From Flavobacterium noncentrifugens (lineage in GTDB: Bacteria; Bacteroidota; Bacteroidia; Flavobacteriales; Flavobacteriaceae), in the NCBI RefSeq assembly GCF_900100375.1, contig NZ_FNEZ01000004.1:248001-312000 (forward strand): DNA of 64,000 bases, written 5' to 3'. Shown one piece after another: positions 28,771-37,564 of the stretch. A program made the translations under genes and the position numbers. Under the pieces are notes generated by a model. The model did not search any database and was not told where the DNA came from. It worked only from the letters and a program-made list of their open reading frames with translations. The stretch's first letter is position 1. Every line of letters begins with the position of its first letter.

Positions 28771-28775
28771 ACAAA

Positions 28776-29705
28776 ATGAAAGAAATAAAAATATTTTCAC
28801 CGGCAACAATCGCGAACCTTTCGTGTGGTTTCGATGTACTCGGATTGTGCTTAGACAATATTGGTGATGAAATGATCATTCGGAAATCTGATGAAAAAGG
28901 CATTCGGATCACTAAAATTTTCGGTGCTGATCTTCCTTTGGAAGCCGAAAAAAATGTCGCTGGCGTTGCGGCTTTAGCAATGTTGAACCATTGGCAAACC
29001 GACTTTGGATTTGACATCGAAATTTACAAAAACATCAAAGCAGGAAGCGGCATTGGGAGTTCAGCTGCAAGTTCTGCGGGAGCAGTTTTCGGTATTAATG
29101 AATTGCTCGGCAGGCCATTTGAAACAAAAGATTTAGTGCAGTTTGCCATGCAGGGTGAAAAGCTCGCTAGCGGAAGTGCACATGCCGATAATGTTGCTCC
29201 GGCGCTATTGGGCGGATTTACTTTGATTCGCAGTTATGACCCATTGGATATTATTAAAATAAATTCACCTTCAGAACTTTACGCGACGGTAATTCATCCA
29301 CAGATTGAACTAAAAACTTCTGATGCAAGATCCGTTTTAAAACAAAATATTACACTCAAAAGTGCTATTGTGCAATGGGGAAATGTGGGCGGACTGATCG
29401 CTGGTTTGTATACTAATGATTACGATTTGATCGGACGGTCGTTGCATGATGAAATCGTCGAACCTTTGCGCAGTGTCCTTATTCCGGGTTTCGACCAGGT
29501 TAAAAATACAGCCATTCACAACGGTGCGCTTGGTGCCGGAATTTCAGGTTCAGGCCCATCGATTTTTGCTTTAAGCAGAGGAAAAGAAACCGCCGAAAAC
29601 GTTGCTTTAGCTATGTCGAAAGTTTTCGACGAAATGAAATTGCCCTATGAAATCCACGTCTCACAAATCAATTCAAACGGCGTAAAAATTATCAGCCACG
29701 ACTAA
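28776..29705 (+). CDS. thrB: Homoserine kinase
   Basis: This 309-residue GHMP-superfamily kinase phosphorylates L-homoserine to O-phosphohomoserine. The ATP-binding loop is KAGSGIGSSAASSAGAVFG near residues 88-106, and the C-terminal glycine-rich GAGISGSGPSIFAL motif is near 250. The N-terminal MKEIKIFSPATIANLSCGFDVLG is typical for ThrB. It lies 79 bases after thrA and 10 bases before thrC. Confidence 0.94.
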   Translation: MKEIKIFSPATIANLSCGFDVLGLCLDNIGDEMIIRKSDEKGIRITKIFGADLPLEAEKNVAGVAALAMLNHWQTDFGFDIEIYKNIKAGSGIGSSAASSAGAVFGINELLGRPFETKDLVQFAMQGEKLASGSAHADNVAPALLGGFTLIRSYDPLDIIKINSPSELYATVIHPQIELKTSDARSVLKQNITLKSAIVQWGNVGGLIAGLYTNDYDLIGRSLHDEIVEPLRSVLIPGFDQVKNTAIHNGALGAGISGSGPSIFALSRGKETAENVALAMSKVFDEMKLPYEIHVSQINSNGVKIISHD

Positions 29706-29715
29706 AATAATTCCA

Positions 29716-31005
29716 ATGAAATATTACAGTTTAAATCATAATGCTCCCGAAGTGAACTTTGAACAAGCCGTTATCCAAGGGTTGGCTCCAGATAAAGGTT
29801 TGTATTTTCCGAAGAATATAAGTACCTTAAAACCTTCTTTTTTCGAAAATATTGAAAGTTATTCAAACGAAGAAATTGCATACGATGCGATCAAACAGTT
29901 TGTTGGTGACGAAATTCCGGAAACTGAATTGCGTAAAATTATCAAAGAAACTTTAAGTTTTGATTTTCCATTGGTCGAAGTAGAAAAAGACATCTATTCT
30001 TTAGAGCTTTTTCACGGGCCAACGATGGCGTTTAAAGATGTAGGTGCGAGATTTATGTCACGTTGCCTCGCCTATTTCAACAAAAACAATGACCAGAAAA
30101 ATACCGTTTTGGTCGCGACGTCCGGAGATACGGGCGGTGCTGTTGCAAGTGGTTTTCTTGGCGTAAAAGGTGTAGATGTCGTAATTTTATATCCGTCAGG
30201 AAAAGTCAGCGACATTCAGGAACGGCAATTAACGACTTTAAGACAAAACATTCGTGCGCTTGAAGTCGACGGCGTTTTTGACGATTGCCAAGATATGGTT
30301 AAAAAAGCCTTTTTAGACAACAATCTGAATTTCAAAAATTTAACATCTGCCAATTCAATTAATATTGCACGTTGGCTGCCGCAGATGTTTTACTTTTTCT
30401 TTGCATATAAAACACTTAAAAAACACAAGAAACCTTTAGTGGTTTCCTGCCCTAGTGGAAATTTCGGAAACATCTGCGCTGGGATTTTAGCGAAGAAACT
30501 AGGATTGCCGATTGCCCATTTTGTCGCTTCTACCAATGCAAACGACACCGTTCCGAAATTCCTTGAAACTGGAACATACGATCCAAAACCATCAAAAGCA
30601 ACGATCTCGAATGCAATGGATGTTGGAAATCCAAGTAATTTTATCAGGATCCAGGAAATGTATAACAATGATTTGGCAAAATTTGAGAAGGATTTTTCTT
30701 CATATTCATTTGATGACGAAGAAACAAAAGTTGCTTTAAAAACGATTTACAATCAAAACGGTTATATCGCGGAACCGCACGGCGCTGTTGGATATTTAGG
30801 CTTGAAGAAAGAGCTGAAAAATCATCCTGACGCGATTGGATTCTTTTTGGAAACTGCACATCCGATCAAGTTTTTAGATATTGTTGAAAATGTTTTAAAC
30901 ATAAAACTTCCGATTCCCCAGCAAATAGAAAGTGTTTTGGGCAAAGAAAAAATCAGCACTAAAATTAAAACTTACGAAGAACTCAAAGCATTTCTAAAAG
31001 CATAA
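29716..31005 (+). CDS. thrC: Threonine synthase
   Basis: This 429-residue PLP enzyme converts O-phosphohomoserine to threonine. The PLP lysine is in LFHGPTMAFKDVGARF near residue 105. ATSGDTGGAVASG holds the phosphate-binding site, and SANSINIARWLPQ is the further family motif. It is the last gene of the operon. Its stop directly abuts the stop of the convergent DUF3037 gene, so there is no room for a conventional terminator. Confidence 0.94.
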   Translation: MKYYSLNHNAPEVNFEQAVIQGLAPDKGLYFPKNISTLKPSFFENIESYSNEEIAYDAIKQFVGDEIPETELRKIIKETLSFDFPLVEVEKDIYSLELFHGPTMAFKDVGARFMSRCLAYFNKNNDQKNTVLVATSGDTGGAVASGFLGVKGVDVVILYPSGKVSDIQERQLTTLRQNIRALEVDGVFDDCQDMVKKAFLDNNLNFKNLTSANSINIARWLPQMFYFFFAYKTLKKHKKPLVVSCPSGNFGNICAGILAKKLGLPIAHFVASTNANDTVPKFLETGTYDPKPSKATISNAMDVGNPSNFIRIQEMYNNDLAKFEKDFSSYSFDDEETKVALKTIYNQNGYIAEPHGAVGYLGLKKELKNHPDAIGFFLETAHPIKFLDIVENVLNIKLPIPQQIESVLGKEKISTKIKTYEELKAFLKA

Positions 31006-31389
31006 TCACAACACCAAATCTGCAAACAAGCGATCAAAAGTCTCGTCGATATTAGCACTCATTCCAGGATGCGGTCTTGACGTCTGGATTACAGAACTGC
31101 GAATTGCCGTAAGCCAACGAAAACGTTCCGGCACGTCAAACTGTGCAATTGGCCCGCCTTCCTTAAGTCCAAGACTGACTTTTTCAAAAGCGATCAGGTT
31201 TAAACGCAATTGATCCACATCAAGATCAGAAGCGAACAATGCCATTTTTTCCGCGTTAATTGTAAAGCGCATCCTGATGAATTTTGCTCTTTTGCAAAAG
31301 AGAATCACGCCGATATTCAGGAATTCCTCGCGGTCAACCCTTGGCACCACGCGGATTACGGCATATTCATATAAATGTTGCTCTTGCAT
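31006..31389 (-). CDS. DUF3037 domain-containing protein
   Basis: This 127-residue soluble protein matches DUF3037: the N-terminal YEYAVIRVVPRVDREEFLNIGVILFC is characteristic, and the C-terminal half contains RFRWLTAIRSSVIQTSRPHPG. Function is unknown. Its first 23 bases overlap the end of the HipA-like gene on the same strand, which implies coupled translation. DUF3037 genes beside HipA-like genes are a recurrent pair, so a joint function is inferred. Confidence 0.86.
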   Translation of the reverse strand: MQEQHLYEYAVIRVVPRVDREEFLNIGVILFCKRAKFIRMRFTINAEKMALFASDLDVDQLRLNLIAFEKVSLGLKEGGPIAQFDVPERFRWLTAIRSSVIQTSRPHPGMSANIDETFDRLFADLVL

Positions 31390-32158
31390 TTTGGGCTTCT
31401 TTTATAAAAATTTCGGAATTATGGAGTCGGGTTTTGAGGAATTTTAAATAAATGTCGCGCAGTTCTTCGGCCGATTGTTCGGTTTCTTCCCATTGCAGCC
31501 AAATATCGGGAATCAATTCGACAATAGCGCGTAATTTTTCTTCTGTCAGTATTGCTTTGAATTCTCTATTCACTTCTTCAATTAGACTGGCTTGTGGCAA
31601 CAAAACATGGTCTTTGATTAGTGCAAACGGACTCATCGCATGGCTTTCCCAATTTGTAAAAGAATGGTGGAAATACAAACAGGCACCATGATCAATGAGC
31701 CACAATTCTTTATGCCAGATCAGCATATTCGTGTTTTTGAAAGTGCGGTCGACATTGGTAATAAAAGAATCCAGCCAGACGATTTGCGAAGCGAGTTTGG
31801 CTTCGACATCGGTTACAACCGGATCAAAATTGATCGCACCGGATAAAAAATGCAACGCCAGATTCAAACCCTGGCTTCCTTTCAACAAATCCTGAATTTC
31901 TTCATCGGCTTCGGTGCGGCCGAAAGCTTCATCAAGGTTGGCAAACACGAGTTCGGGAACCGGAAGTCCGAGTGTACGAGCAATTTCGCCGCCAATCAAT
32001 TCGGCAATTAACGCTTTTACACCATGTCCGGCGCCTTTAAATTTGAGTACGTATTTAAAATCGTCATCGGCTTCAGCGAGTGCTGGCAGCGATCCGCCTT
32101 CGCGAAGTGGTGCGATGTAGCGCGTAACGTTTATCGTTCTGAGTTGTAGGTTTTCCAT
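31367..32158 (-). CDS. HipA-like kinase family protein
   Basis: This 263-residue protein (from the ATG at 32158) has the core of the HipA kinase fold without the N-terminal HipA_N part. A lysine-containing strand DDFKYVLKFKGAG (31-43) may bind ATP. The catalytic loop is NVDRTFKNTNMLI (Asp137, Asn144), and LWLIDHGACLYF (Asp156) fits the metal-binding motif. These match the DR-x(3-5)-N and D-x-x patterns of HipA kinases, so activity is likely. There is no HipB-like antitoxin gene next to it; the partner is DUF3037. A start at 32188 would lie inside the -7 box, so 32158 is preferred. Confidence 0.82.
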   Translation of the reverse strand: MENLQLRTINVTRYIAPLREGGSLPALAEADDDFKYVLKFKGAGHGVKALIAELIGGEIARTLGLPVPELVFANLDEAFGRTEADEEIQDLLKGSQGLNLALHFLSGAINFDPVVTDVEAKLASQIVWLDSFITNVDRTFKNTNMLIWHKELWLIDHGACLYFHHSFTNWESHAMSPFALIKDHVLLPQASLIEEVNREFKAILTEEKLRAIVELIPDIWLQWEETEQSAEELRDIYLKFLKTRLHNSEIFIKEAQNARATFI

Positions 32159-32185
32159 TTGATGGTATTTTGCAGTGCTGCTGTA

Positions 32186-32193
32186 CAAACTTA
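32186..32193 (-). promoter_or_regulatory. -7 element (TAAGTTTG) for the HipA-like/DUF3037 operon
   Basis: This is an exact TAnnTTTG match on the minus strand, 28 bases upstream of the chosen ATG. It overlaps the alternative upstream start and so decides against it. Confidence 0.5.
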
Positions 32194-32295
32194 CGAATAA
32201 GAATGTTTTGTCTTCGGGATTTTTTTAGACACAATTTACATAAATTTTCACAAATCGATTCATGTAAAATTCGTGTAATTTGTGGCATACAAAAG

Positions 32296-33135
32296 TTATT
32301 TTTCTAAAGACAAATAAGCTTTTCCGAGATTCTTGATAATATATGAAGCGATAAACGCATGTGTTCCGGTTTTTGGCAAAGCAATATCTGCAGTTAAGCC
32401 GTGAAGGTAAACACCTAGAATTGCAGCCTGGATTGGGTCGTAGGCTTGCGCCAATAATCCGGTAATGATTCCCGTTAAGACATCGCCAGTTCCGGCTGTG
32501 GCCAACGCTGCGTTGCCGGTTGTGTTTTGATAGCCATTTTCGCCGTCAATGATTTTTGTAGGCGCGCCTTTCATAACGATGATGATTTCATGCTGAAGTG
32601 AAAACTCAATCGTTTTTTGCAAAGTTTCTTCAGGAGTTTCGAAATGTCCGATGAGGCGTTCGAGTTCTTTTGGATGTGGCGTTAAGATCGTATTTTTTGG
32701 GAGTAATGACAACCATTCTTTGTGTTCTGATAAAATATTCAAAGCATCGGCATCGACGACCAAAGGTGTTTTTACAGTTTGCAGGAAATGATGCAGTGCA
32801 TTTTGAACAGATTGCTCCTGCCCGATTCCTGGTCCGATTCCGATGGCTTGCGGAATGATCTCGAATGCAATGTCGGACAAATTTTTTTTCTCTTTATCCG
32901 TTAAAACCATGACCTCGGGAATGGCTGTTTGCACGATTTCGTAGCCGCATTCTGGGATGAAAGCTGTTACGAGTCCGCAGCCGGTATGCAATGCCGCTTT
33001 TGAAGATAAAGTGATGGAGCCAATTTTACCGTAGCTTCCGCCAATTAAAAGCGCATGGCCTTGTTTGCCTTTGTGGGTTTGCGGATCGGTTTTTTTGAGG
33101 ATTTTTTGTATGGAAAGCTTTGTTATTTTTTGCAT
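32296..33135 (-). CDS. nnrD: ADP-dependent NAD(P)H-hydrate dehydratase
   Basis: This 279-residue ribokinase-like enzyme repairs hydrated NAD(P)H (NADHX, NADPHX), with ADP as phosphoryl acceptor in the family. The motifs are GSYGKIGSITLSSKAALHTG, GIGPGIGQEQ, VVDADALNIL, LTPHPKELERL, VMKGAP and NTTGNAALATAGTGDVLTGII. In many bacteria it is fused to the NAD(P)HX epimerase NnrE; here only the dehydratase domain is present, from residue 1. The epimerase must be elsewhere or missing. Confidence 0.93.
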   Translation of the reverse strand: MQKITKLSIQKILKKTDPQTHKGKQGHALLIGGSYGKIGSITLSSKAALHTGCGLVTAFIPECGYEIVQTAIPEVMVLTDKEKKNLSDIAFEIIPQAIGIGPGIGQEQSVQNALHHFLQTVKTPLVVDADALNILSEHKEWLSLLPKNTILTPHPKELERLIGHFETPEETLQKTIEFSLQHEIIIVMKGAPTKIIDGENGYQNTTGNAALATAGTGDVLTGIITGLLAQAYDPIQAAILGVYLHGLTADIALPKTGTHAFIASYIIKNLGKAYLSLEK

Positions 33136-33207
33136 GTAAGTGTTGGTTTGTAAGAAGTTTAAAGTTACTCATTTCTGTTGGGACGAAAAAGTTAATCGTT
33201 TCCCAAA

Positions 33208-33294
33208 AGCCCTAGCCCTGATGAAAGCGGCATCCTTTTGCGGCGTAGCGCAGCGGAGCCGTAAAAGATATAGCGGACAGCAGGAATTGGCTCC
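33208..33294 (+). repeat. Interspersed intergenic repeat, copy B
   Basis: It has the same blocks as copy A: AGCCCTAGCCCTGAT, AGCGGCATCCTTTT, a different hairpin centre (GCGGCGTAGCGCAGCGG), then AAAAGATATAGCGGACAGCA and GGCTCC. It lies between nnrD and gcvT in the 247-base intergenic region. Confidence 0.8.
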
Positions 33295-33382
33295 TGAAAA
33301 CAAATATAATTTGCATAAAATCACTATTAAATTTGGTAATTTTTGAATAAATTAGCGGCTTTAAAATTAATCACTACGAATA

Positions 33383-34465
33383 ATGAAAAATACTGCACTC
33401 ACGCAAATTCATGAAGATCTTGGCGCAAAAATGCTGCCTTTTGCCGGATACAATATGCCCATAACGTATGAAGGCGTGAATGCCGAACACGAAACGGTGC
33501 GCAACGGCGTGGGCGTTTTTGACGTGTCGCACATGGGTGAATTTTTACTGAGCGGCTTGAATGCGCTGGCTTTAATTCAGAAAGTGACTTCGAATGATGC
33601 TTCGGTTTTGACTGTTGGCCGTGCACAATATTCTTGTTTGCCGAACTTTGACGGCGGAATTGTAGACGATCTGATCATTTATAAAATGAAAGATGAACAG
33701 TATTTATTGGTTGTAAATGCTTCGAATATTGAAAAGGACTGGGATTGGATTTCGGCGCAAAATGATCTTGGCGTTGACATGAAAAACATTTCTGATGATT
33801 ATTCTTTGTTGGCAATCCAAGGCCCGAAAGCCGTTGAAGCGATGCAGCCGTTGACATCTGTGAATTTATCAGAAATCAAATATTACCATTTTGAAGTGGC
33901 CGATTTTGCTGGATTTGAGCATGTGATTATTTCTGCAACGGGTTACACCGGTTCGGGCGGATTTGAGATTTATTGTAAAAACGACCAGGCAGAAGCGATC
34001 TGGAACAAAGTTTTTGAAGCCGGAGCAGCTTTTGGAATTAAACCGATCGGGTTGGCTGCACGCGATACGTTGCGACTCGAAATGGGTTTTTGCCTTTATG
34101 GAAACGATATTGACGATACGACTTCGCCTTTGGAAGCCGGTTTGGGCTGGATTACGAAATTCAATAAAGATTTTACGAATTCTGAAAACCTGAAAAAGCA
34201 AAAAGAAGCTGGAGTTTCTAAAAAATTAATCGCTTTCGAATTGGTTGAACGTGGCGTTCCGAGACATGATTATGAAATTGTGGATGCTTCAGGAAATGTA
34301 ATTGGAAGAGTGACTTCGGGAACGATGGCGCCTTCATTAAACAAAGGCATCGGTTTGGGTTATGTGACTACTGAAAACAGCGCTGTGGATAGTGAAATTT
34401 TTATCAGGATCCGAAAAAAAGATGTGGCGGCTAAAGTGGTGAAATTGCCTTTTTATAAAAAATAG
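33383..34465 (+). CDS. gcvT: Aminomethyltransferase (glycine cleavage T protein)
   Basis: This 360-residue enzyme transfers the methylene group from aminomethyl-lipoyl H protein to tetrahydrofolate in glycine cleavage. The motifs are [36 protein letters not shown] at the N terminus, [15 protein letters not shown] near residue 180 and [19 protein letters not shown] near 225. gcvH and gcvP are not in the window, which is common in Bacteroidota, where the genes are scattered. No glycine riboswitch was recognised upstream. Confidence 0.95.
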   Translation: MKNTALTQIHEDLGAKMLPFAGYNMPITYEGVNAEHETVRNGVGVFDVSHMGEFLLSGLNALALIQKVTSNDASVLTVGRAQYSCLPNFDGGIVDDLIIYKMKDEQYLLVVNASNIEKDWDWISAQNDLGVDMKNISDDYSLLAIQGPKAVEAMQPLTSVNLSEIKYYHFEVADFAGFEHVIISATGYTGSGGFEIYCKNDQAEAIWNKVFEAGAAFGIKPIGLAARDTLRLEMGFCLYGNDIDDTTSPLEAGLGWITKFNKDFTNSENLKKQKEAGVSKKLIAFELVERGVPRHDYEIVDASGNVIGRVTSGTMAPSLNKGIGLGYVTTENSAVDSEIFIRIRKKDVAAKVVKLPFYKK

Positions 34466-34470
34466 TTTTG

Positions 34471-34532
34471 AACCATTAAGGAATTAAGAAAAATTAAGTC
34501 ATTAGCTTAATGGCCTTAATTCCTTGATGGTT
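34471..34532 (+). repeat. Long intergenic inverted repeat after gcvT
   Basis: AACCATTAAGGAATTAAG (34471-34488) and CTTAATTCCTTGATGGTT (34515-34532) are near-perfect inverted repeats with one mismatch. Between them lies a second nested pair (AATTAAG and CTTAAT). A poly-T tract is missing, yet it may act as a terminator or RNA end-protection hairpin. Confidence 0.65.
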
Positions 34533-34546
34533 TAAAATTAAAAAAT

Positions 34547-34570
34547 GATTGCTGTTTTAAATGAGCAATC
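34547..34570 (+). repeat. Small inverted repeat before the S41 peptidase gene
   Basis: GATTGCT and AGCAATC form a perfect 7-bp pair around 10 bases, 14 bases before the ATG at 34584. It could be a 5' UTR hairpin or an operator. Confidence 0.35.
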
Positions 34571-34583
34571 TTAAATATTCCTA

Positions 34584-36623
34584 ATGTTTCGCAACTACAA
34601 TACATATTTTTTTATGCTTTTCGCATTGGCACCATTTGCGGTTTTCAGCCAATCTGAAACGAATGCGTGCGAAACTTTGTCAAGAATTAATTTAATTGTT
34701 CAGCAACAGCATTACCGGCCGAAACCGGTTGATGACAGTTTGTCTGTTTATGTTTTTAAGACTTTTATTGACAAGCTCGACGAAAACAACAATTTATTTT
34801 TGCAATCGGAAATCGATTCGCTTTCGAAAAACCGCTTGAAAATCGACAATTACATTTTAGCAAAAGACTGTTCTTTTCTTGGCGAAATATTTACGGTTTA
34901 CAATCGTGCGATCGATCGTTACAGTAAAGTGATTTCTGAAATCAAGCAAGAAAACTTTCCGCTTGAAAGTACTGAAAGTGTTCAATTTTCGAAAACTGCT
35001 TTTCCTTATCTGAAAGACGAAACGCAACTGAAAGCGTTTTACAAAAAAAGCATGTTGTTCAGCGTTTTGAAAGACATGGCTGAAGTGAGTACGAATGTAG
35101 ATTCGGTCTGCGCCAATTTCATGCAGATTGGACTTGCTTCAAGACTGAAGGTTTTTGACCGTTACCAATGCAAAACTTCAGGCTATCGTTTTTCTGAAAA
35201 AGATTTTAATTCCAAATTCTTTTCGGTGTTCTGCTCCTATTTTGATCCGCATACCGAATATTTTTCGGAAAGCGATAAATCGTCATTTTTGTCAATGGTC
35301 AGTGCCGACAACCTGACTTTTGGGATTTATTTTTCGATGAATGAAAAAGATGCGATCGCAGTTGACGGATTGATTCCGGGAAGTTCAGCTTATTTTACGC
35401 AGAAGATTGATGTGGGCGATGAATTGCAAAAGATCAAATACCAAAACCAGGAATTCAATGTGTATTGTTCGGCTTTGGACTTGATTGAGAAAATTATCAG
35501 CTCGAACGATTACCTGTCAGCTGAATTTACTTTCCGGAAAAAAAGCGGCGAAATCTACTCGGTCCCGCTCGTGAAAAAAGTCATGAAAGATTATGAGAAC
35601 AACGTGTTCAGTTACATCATTCAGCAGGACAACACAAAAACCGGCTATATTAAAATCCCGAGTTTTTACGATACTTTTGAGAACGGGAAAACTGCGGTAA
35701 GCCGCGATGTTGCACGGGAAATTAACAAACTCAACAACGATAAGATCGACGGATTGATCATCGATCTTGAAAACAACGGCGGCGGATCGATGGAAGAAGC
35801 GATCAAACTGACCGATTTCTTCCTTGGTGCCGGGCCGGTGGCTATTATGGACGACCACTTAGGAAAGCACGAAGTCATCGAAAACTACAGCCGGAAGAAG
35901 TTTTATTCCGGGCCGATGGTTGTCATGATTAATGGATTTTCAGCATCGGCAAGCGAATTTTTTACCAATGCGATCCAGGATTACAACCGCGCGATTGTCA
36001 TCGGAAACCAATCGCAGGGCAAAGCATCAATGCAGCAGATTTTACCACTCGGCGAACGAAATGACGAATATTTAAAACTGACCCTGGAGAAATTTTACCG
36101 CGTAACCGGAAAAAGCAACCAGACTTCGGGCATTACCCCAGACATTGAAATTCCGGCTTTATTCGACAAGCAGATGCCGCGCGAAAGTACATATCCAACT
36201 GCATTGAAAAGCGATATGGTTTTGAATCCGGTGAAGTTTCCGGCATTCGACAGCCAGTTTAAATTGCACGAAATCGAAGTCAGCAAAAAGCGGATCAGCG
36301 AAAGCTTGCCATTGGCACAAATCAAAAAAATAAATGTCAGGATCGATGCGGCTTACGATGCTGCGATGCCACCGATCATTTTGCAATATGACAATGTGTT
36401 TCGCGAAGTCAACCGCATCAATACTTTATGGAAGGAAATCCAGGCCGTTTCTGAAACCGAATATCCAATGAATGTCGAAAACAATACATTTGATTCCAAT
36501 TACCAGAAATCCGATTTATACCTCAGCAACAGCAACGGTGAAAAGATCAAAGCGATCAAAAGCAACCTGCATATTGTAGAGGCGGTCAATATTTTAAATG
36601 ACCTGTACAAGCATCCAAAATAG
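34584..36623 (+). CDS. S41 family C-terminal processing peptidase
   Basis: This 679-residue exported protease of the Prc/Tsp type has a signal peptide (MFRNYNTYFFMLFALAPFAVFSQ). A helical N-terminal part (about 25-210) is followed by a PDZ-like segment near 240-330 and the S41 core. The nucleophile is in GFSASASEFF (about residues 450-458) and the lysine base in NQSQGKASM (about 475-481); the preceding GLIIDLENNGGGSMEEA is also typical. A DUF3340-like C-terminal region follows. It acts in the periplasm on protein C termini. The PDZ part is divergent compared with E. coli Prc. Confidence 0.9.
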   Translation: MFRNYNTYFFMLFALAPFAVFSQSETNACETLSRINLIVQQQHYRPKPVDDSLSVYVFKTFIDKLDENNNLFLQSEIDSLSKNRLKIDNYILAKDCSFLGEIFTVYNRAIDRYSKVISEIKQENFPLESTESVQFSKTAFPYLKDETQLKAFYKKSMLFSVLKDMAEVSTNVDSVCANFMQIGLASRLKVFDRYQCKTSGYRFSEKDFNSKFFSVFCSYFDPHTEYFSESDKSSFLSMVSADNLTFGIYFSMNEKDAIAVDGLIPGSSAYFTQKIDVGDELQKIKYQNQEFNVYCSALDLIEKIISSNDYLSAEFTFRKKSGEIYSVPLVKKVMKDYENNVFSYIIQQDNTKTGYIKIPSFYDTFENGKTAVSRDVAREINKLNNDKIDGLIIDLENNGGGSMEEAIKLTDFFLGAGPVAIMDDHLGKHEVIENYSRKKFYSGPMVVMINGFSASASEFFTNAIQDYNRAIVIGNQSQGKASMQQILPLGERNDEYLKLTLEKFYRVTGKSNQTSGITPDIEIPALFDKQMPRESTYPTALKSDMVLNPVKFPAFDSQFKLHEIEVSKKRISESLPLAQIKKINVRIDAAYDAAMPPIILQYDNVFREVNRINTLWKEIQAVSETEYPMNVENNTFDSNYQKSDLYLSNSNGEKIKAIKSNLHIVEAVNILNDLYKHPK

Positions 36624-36648
36624 CAGTATCGAAAAATTGAAAAAATCA

Positions 36649-36678
36649 TTTGAAAAACAAGTATAAATCTTATTTTTG
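36649..36678 (+). promoter_or_regulatory. Promoter for yebC
   Basis: TTTG (36649-36652) is followed after 18 bases by TATTTTTG (36671-36678), an exact -7 match. The chosen ATG is 33 bases downstream; the upstream in-frame start at 36676 would overlap the promoter. Confidence 0.65.
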
Positions 36679-36711
36679 TGGCCAGAATCCGGTCAAAAAC
36701 AATTTATAATT

Positions 36712-37422
36712 ATGGGAAGAGCGTTTGAGTTCAGAAAAGGCAGAAAAATGAAACGGTGGTCAGCAATGGCCAAAGCATTTACGAGAATTGGTAAGGATAT
36801 CGTCATGGCGGTGAAAGAAGGCGGTCCAAATCCGGAAGCAAATTCCCGACTCAGAGCGGTCATCCAGAATGCAAAGGCTGCGAACATGCCGAAAGAAAAC
36901 GTAGAAAGAGCGATTAAAAAAGCGACTGATAAAGATACAGCAAATTATAAGGAGGTATTGTTTGAAGGCTATGCGCCACACGGAATTGCGCTGCTGATCG
37001 AAACGGCGACCGACAACAACAACAGGACTGTCGCAAACATTAGAAGTTATTTCAACAAATGCAACGGAACGATGGGAACGCAAGGTTCGGTTGAATTTAT
37101 GTTCGATCACACTTGTAATTTCCGAATTCCTGCAGAAGGCATCGATGTCGAAGAAATGGAACTCGAATTCATTGATTTTGGAGCGGAAGAAATCTTTGCA
37201 GATGAAGACGGAATCCTGATTTATGCGCCTTTTGAAAGTTTTGGAGCAATCCAAAAAGAACTCGAAAACCGCAAGATTGAAATATTATCTTCGGGATTTG
37301 AAAGAATTCCGCAAGTGCTTAAAAAACTGACTGAAGCGCAAGTTGCCGACGTGGAGAAATTATTGGAGAAAATTGAAGAAGATGATGATGTGCAGAACGT
37401 GTATCATACGATGGAAGAATAG
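36712..37422 (+). CDS. yebC: YebC/PmpR family DNA-binding regulatory protein
   Basis: This protein is 236 residues from the ATG at 36712, which opens the conserved MGRAFEFRKGRKMKRWSAMAKAF. NIRSYFNKCNGTMG and the acidic middle domain also fit. Members act as transcription regulators (PmpR) or, as shown for some YebC proteins, assist translation at polyproline stretches. Which role applies here is not visible. The C terminus is acidic. An extension to 36676 overlaps the -7 box and was rejected. Confidence 0.93.
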   Translation: MGRAFEFRKGRKMKRWSAMAKAFTRIGKDIVMAVKEGGPNPEANSRLRAVIQNAKAANMPKENVERAIKKATDKDTANYKEVLFEGYAPHGIALLIETATDNNNRTVANIRSYFNKCNGTMGTQGSVEFMFDHTCNFRIPAEGIDVEEMELEFIDFGAEEIFADEDGILIYAPFESFGAIQKELENRKIEILSSGFERIPQVLKKLTEAQVADVEKLLEKIEEDDDVQNVYHTMEE

Positions 37423-37427
37423 TCAAT

Positions 37428-37560
37428 TAATGGACAATTGATAATGAAACTCTGGGTGGAAATCCGAAGTTTTTTATTTGACGCTATTATAAAACAAAAA
37501 ATCCCGAAACTATTCGGGATTTTTTTATTCTTATAACTGATAATTATCAATTGTCCATTA
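37428..37560 (+). repeat. 18-bp inverted repeat pair flanking a terminator
   Basis: TAATGGACAATTGATAAT (37428-37445) is repeated as its exact reverse complement at 37543-37560. The two arms bracket the terminator at 37496-37527 and fill the convergent spacer between yebC and the cysteine-synthase-family gene. Confidence 0.75.
37496..37527. terminator. Bidirectional terminator between yebC and the cysteine-synthase-family gene
   Basis: AAAAATCCCGAA and TTCGGGATTTTT form a 12-bp stem with T run on the plus strand and an A-rich flank that gives T's on the minus strand. Confidence 0.8.
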
Positions 37561-37564
37561 TCAA

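Noticed and set aside
31006..32188. Classical HipBA toxin-antitoxin module
   Set aside because: No HipB-like helix-turn-helix gene is present; the partner is DUF3037 and the HipA N-terminal subdomain is missing.
33295..33382. Glycine riboswitch before gcvT
   Set aside because: The spacer before gcvT is short and AT-rich, with no tandem aptamer-like conserved blocks.
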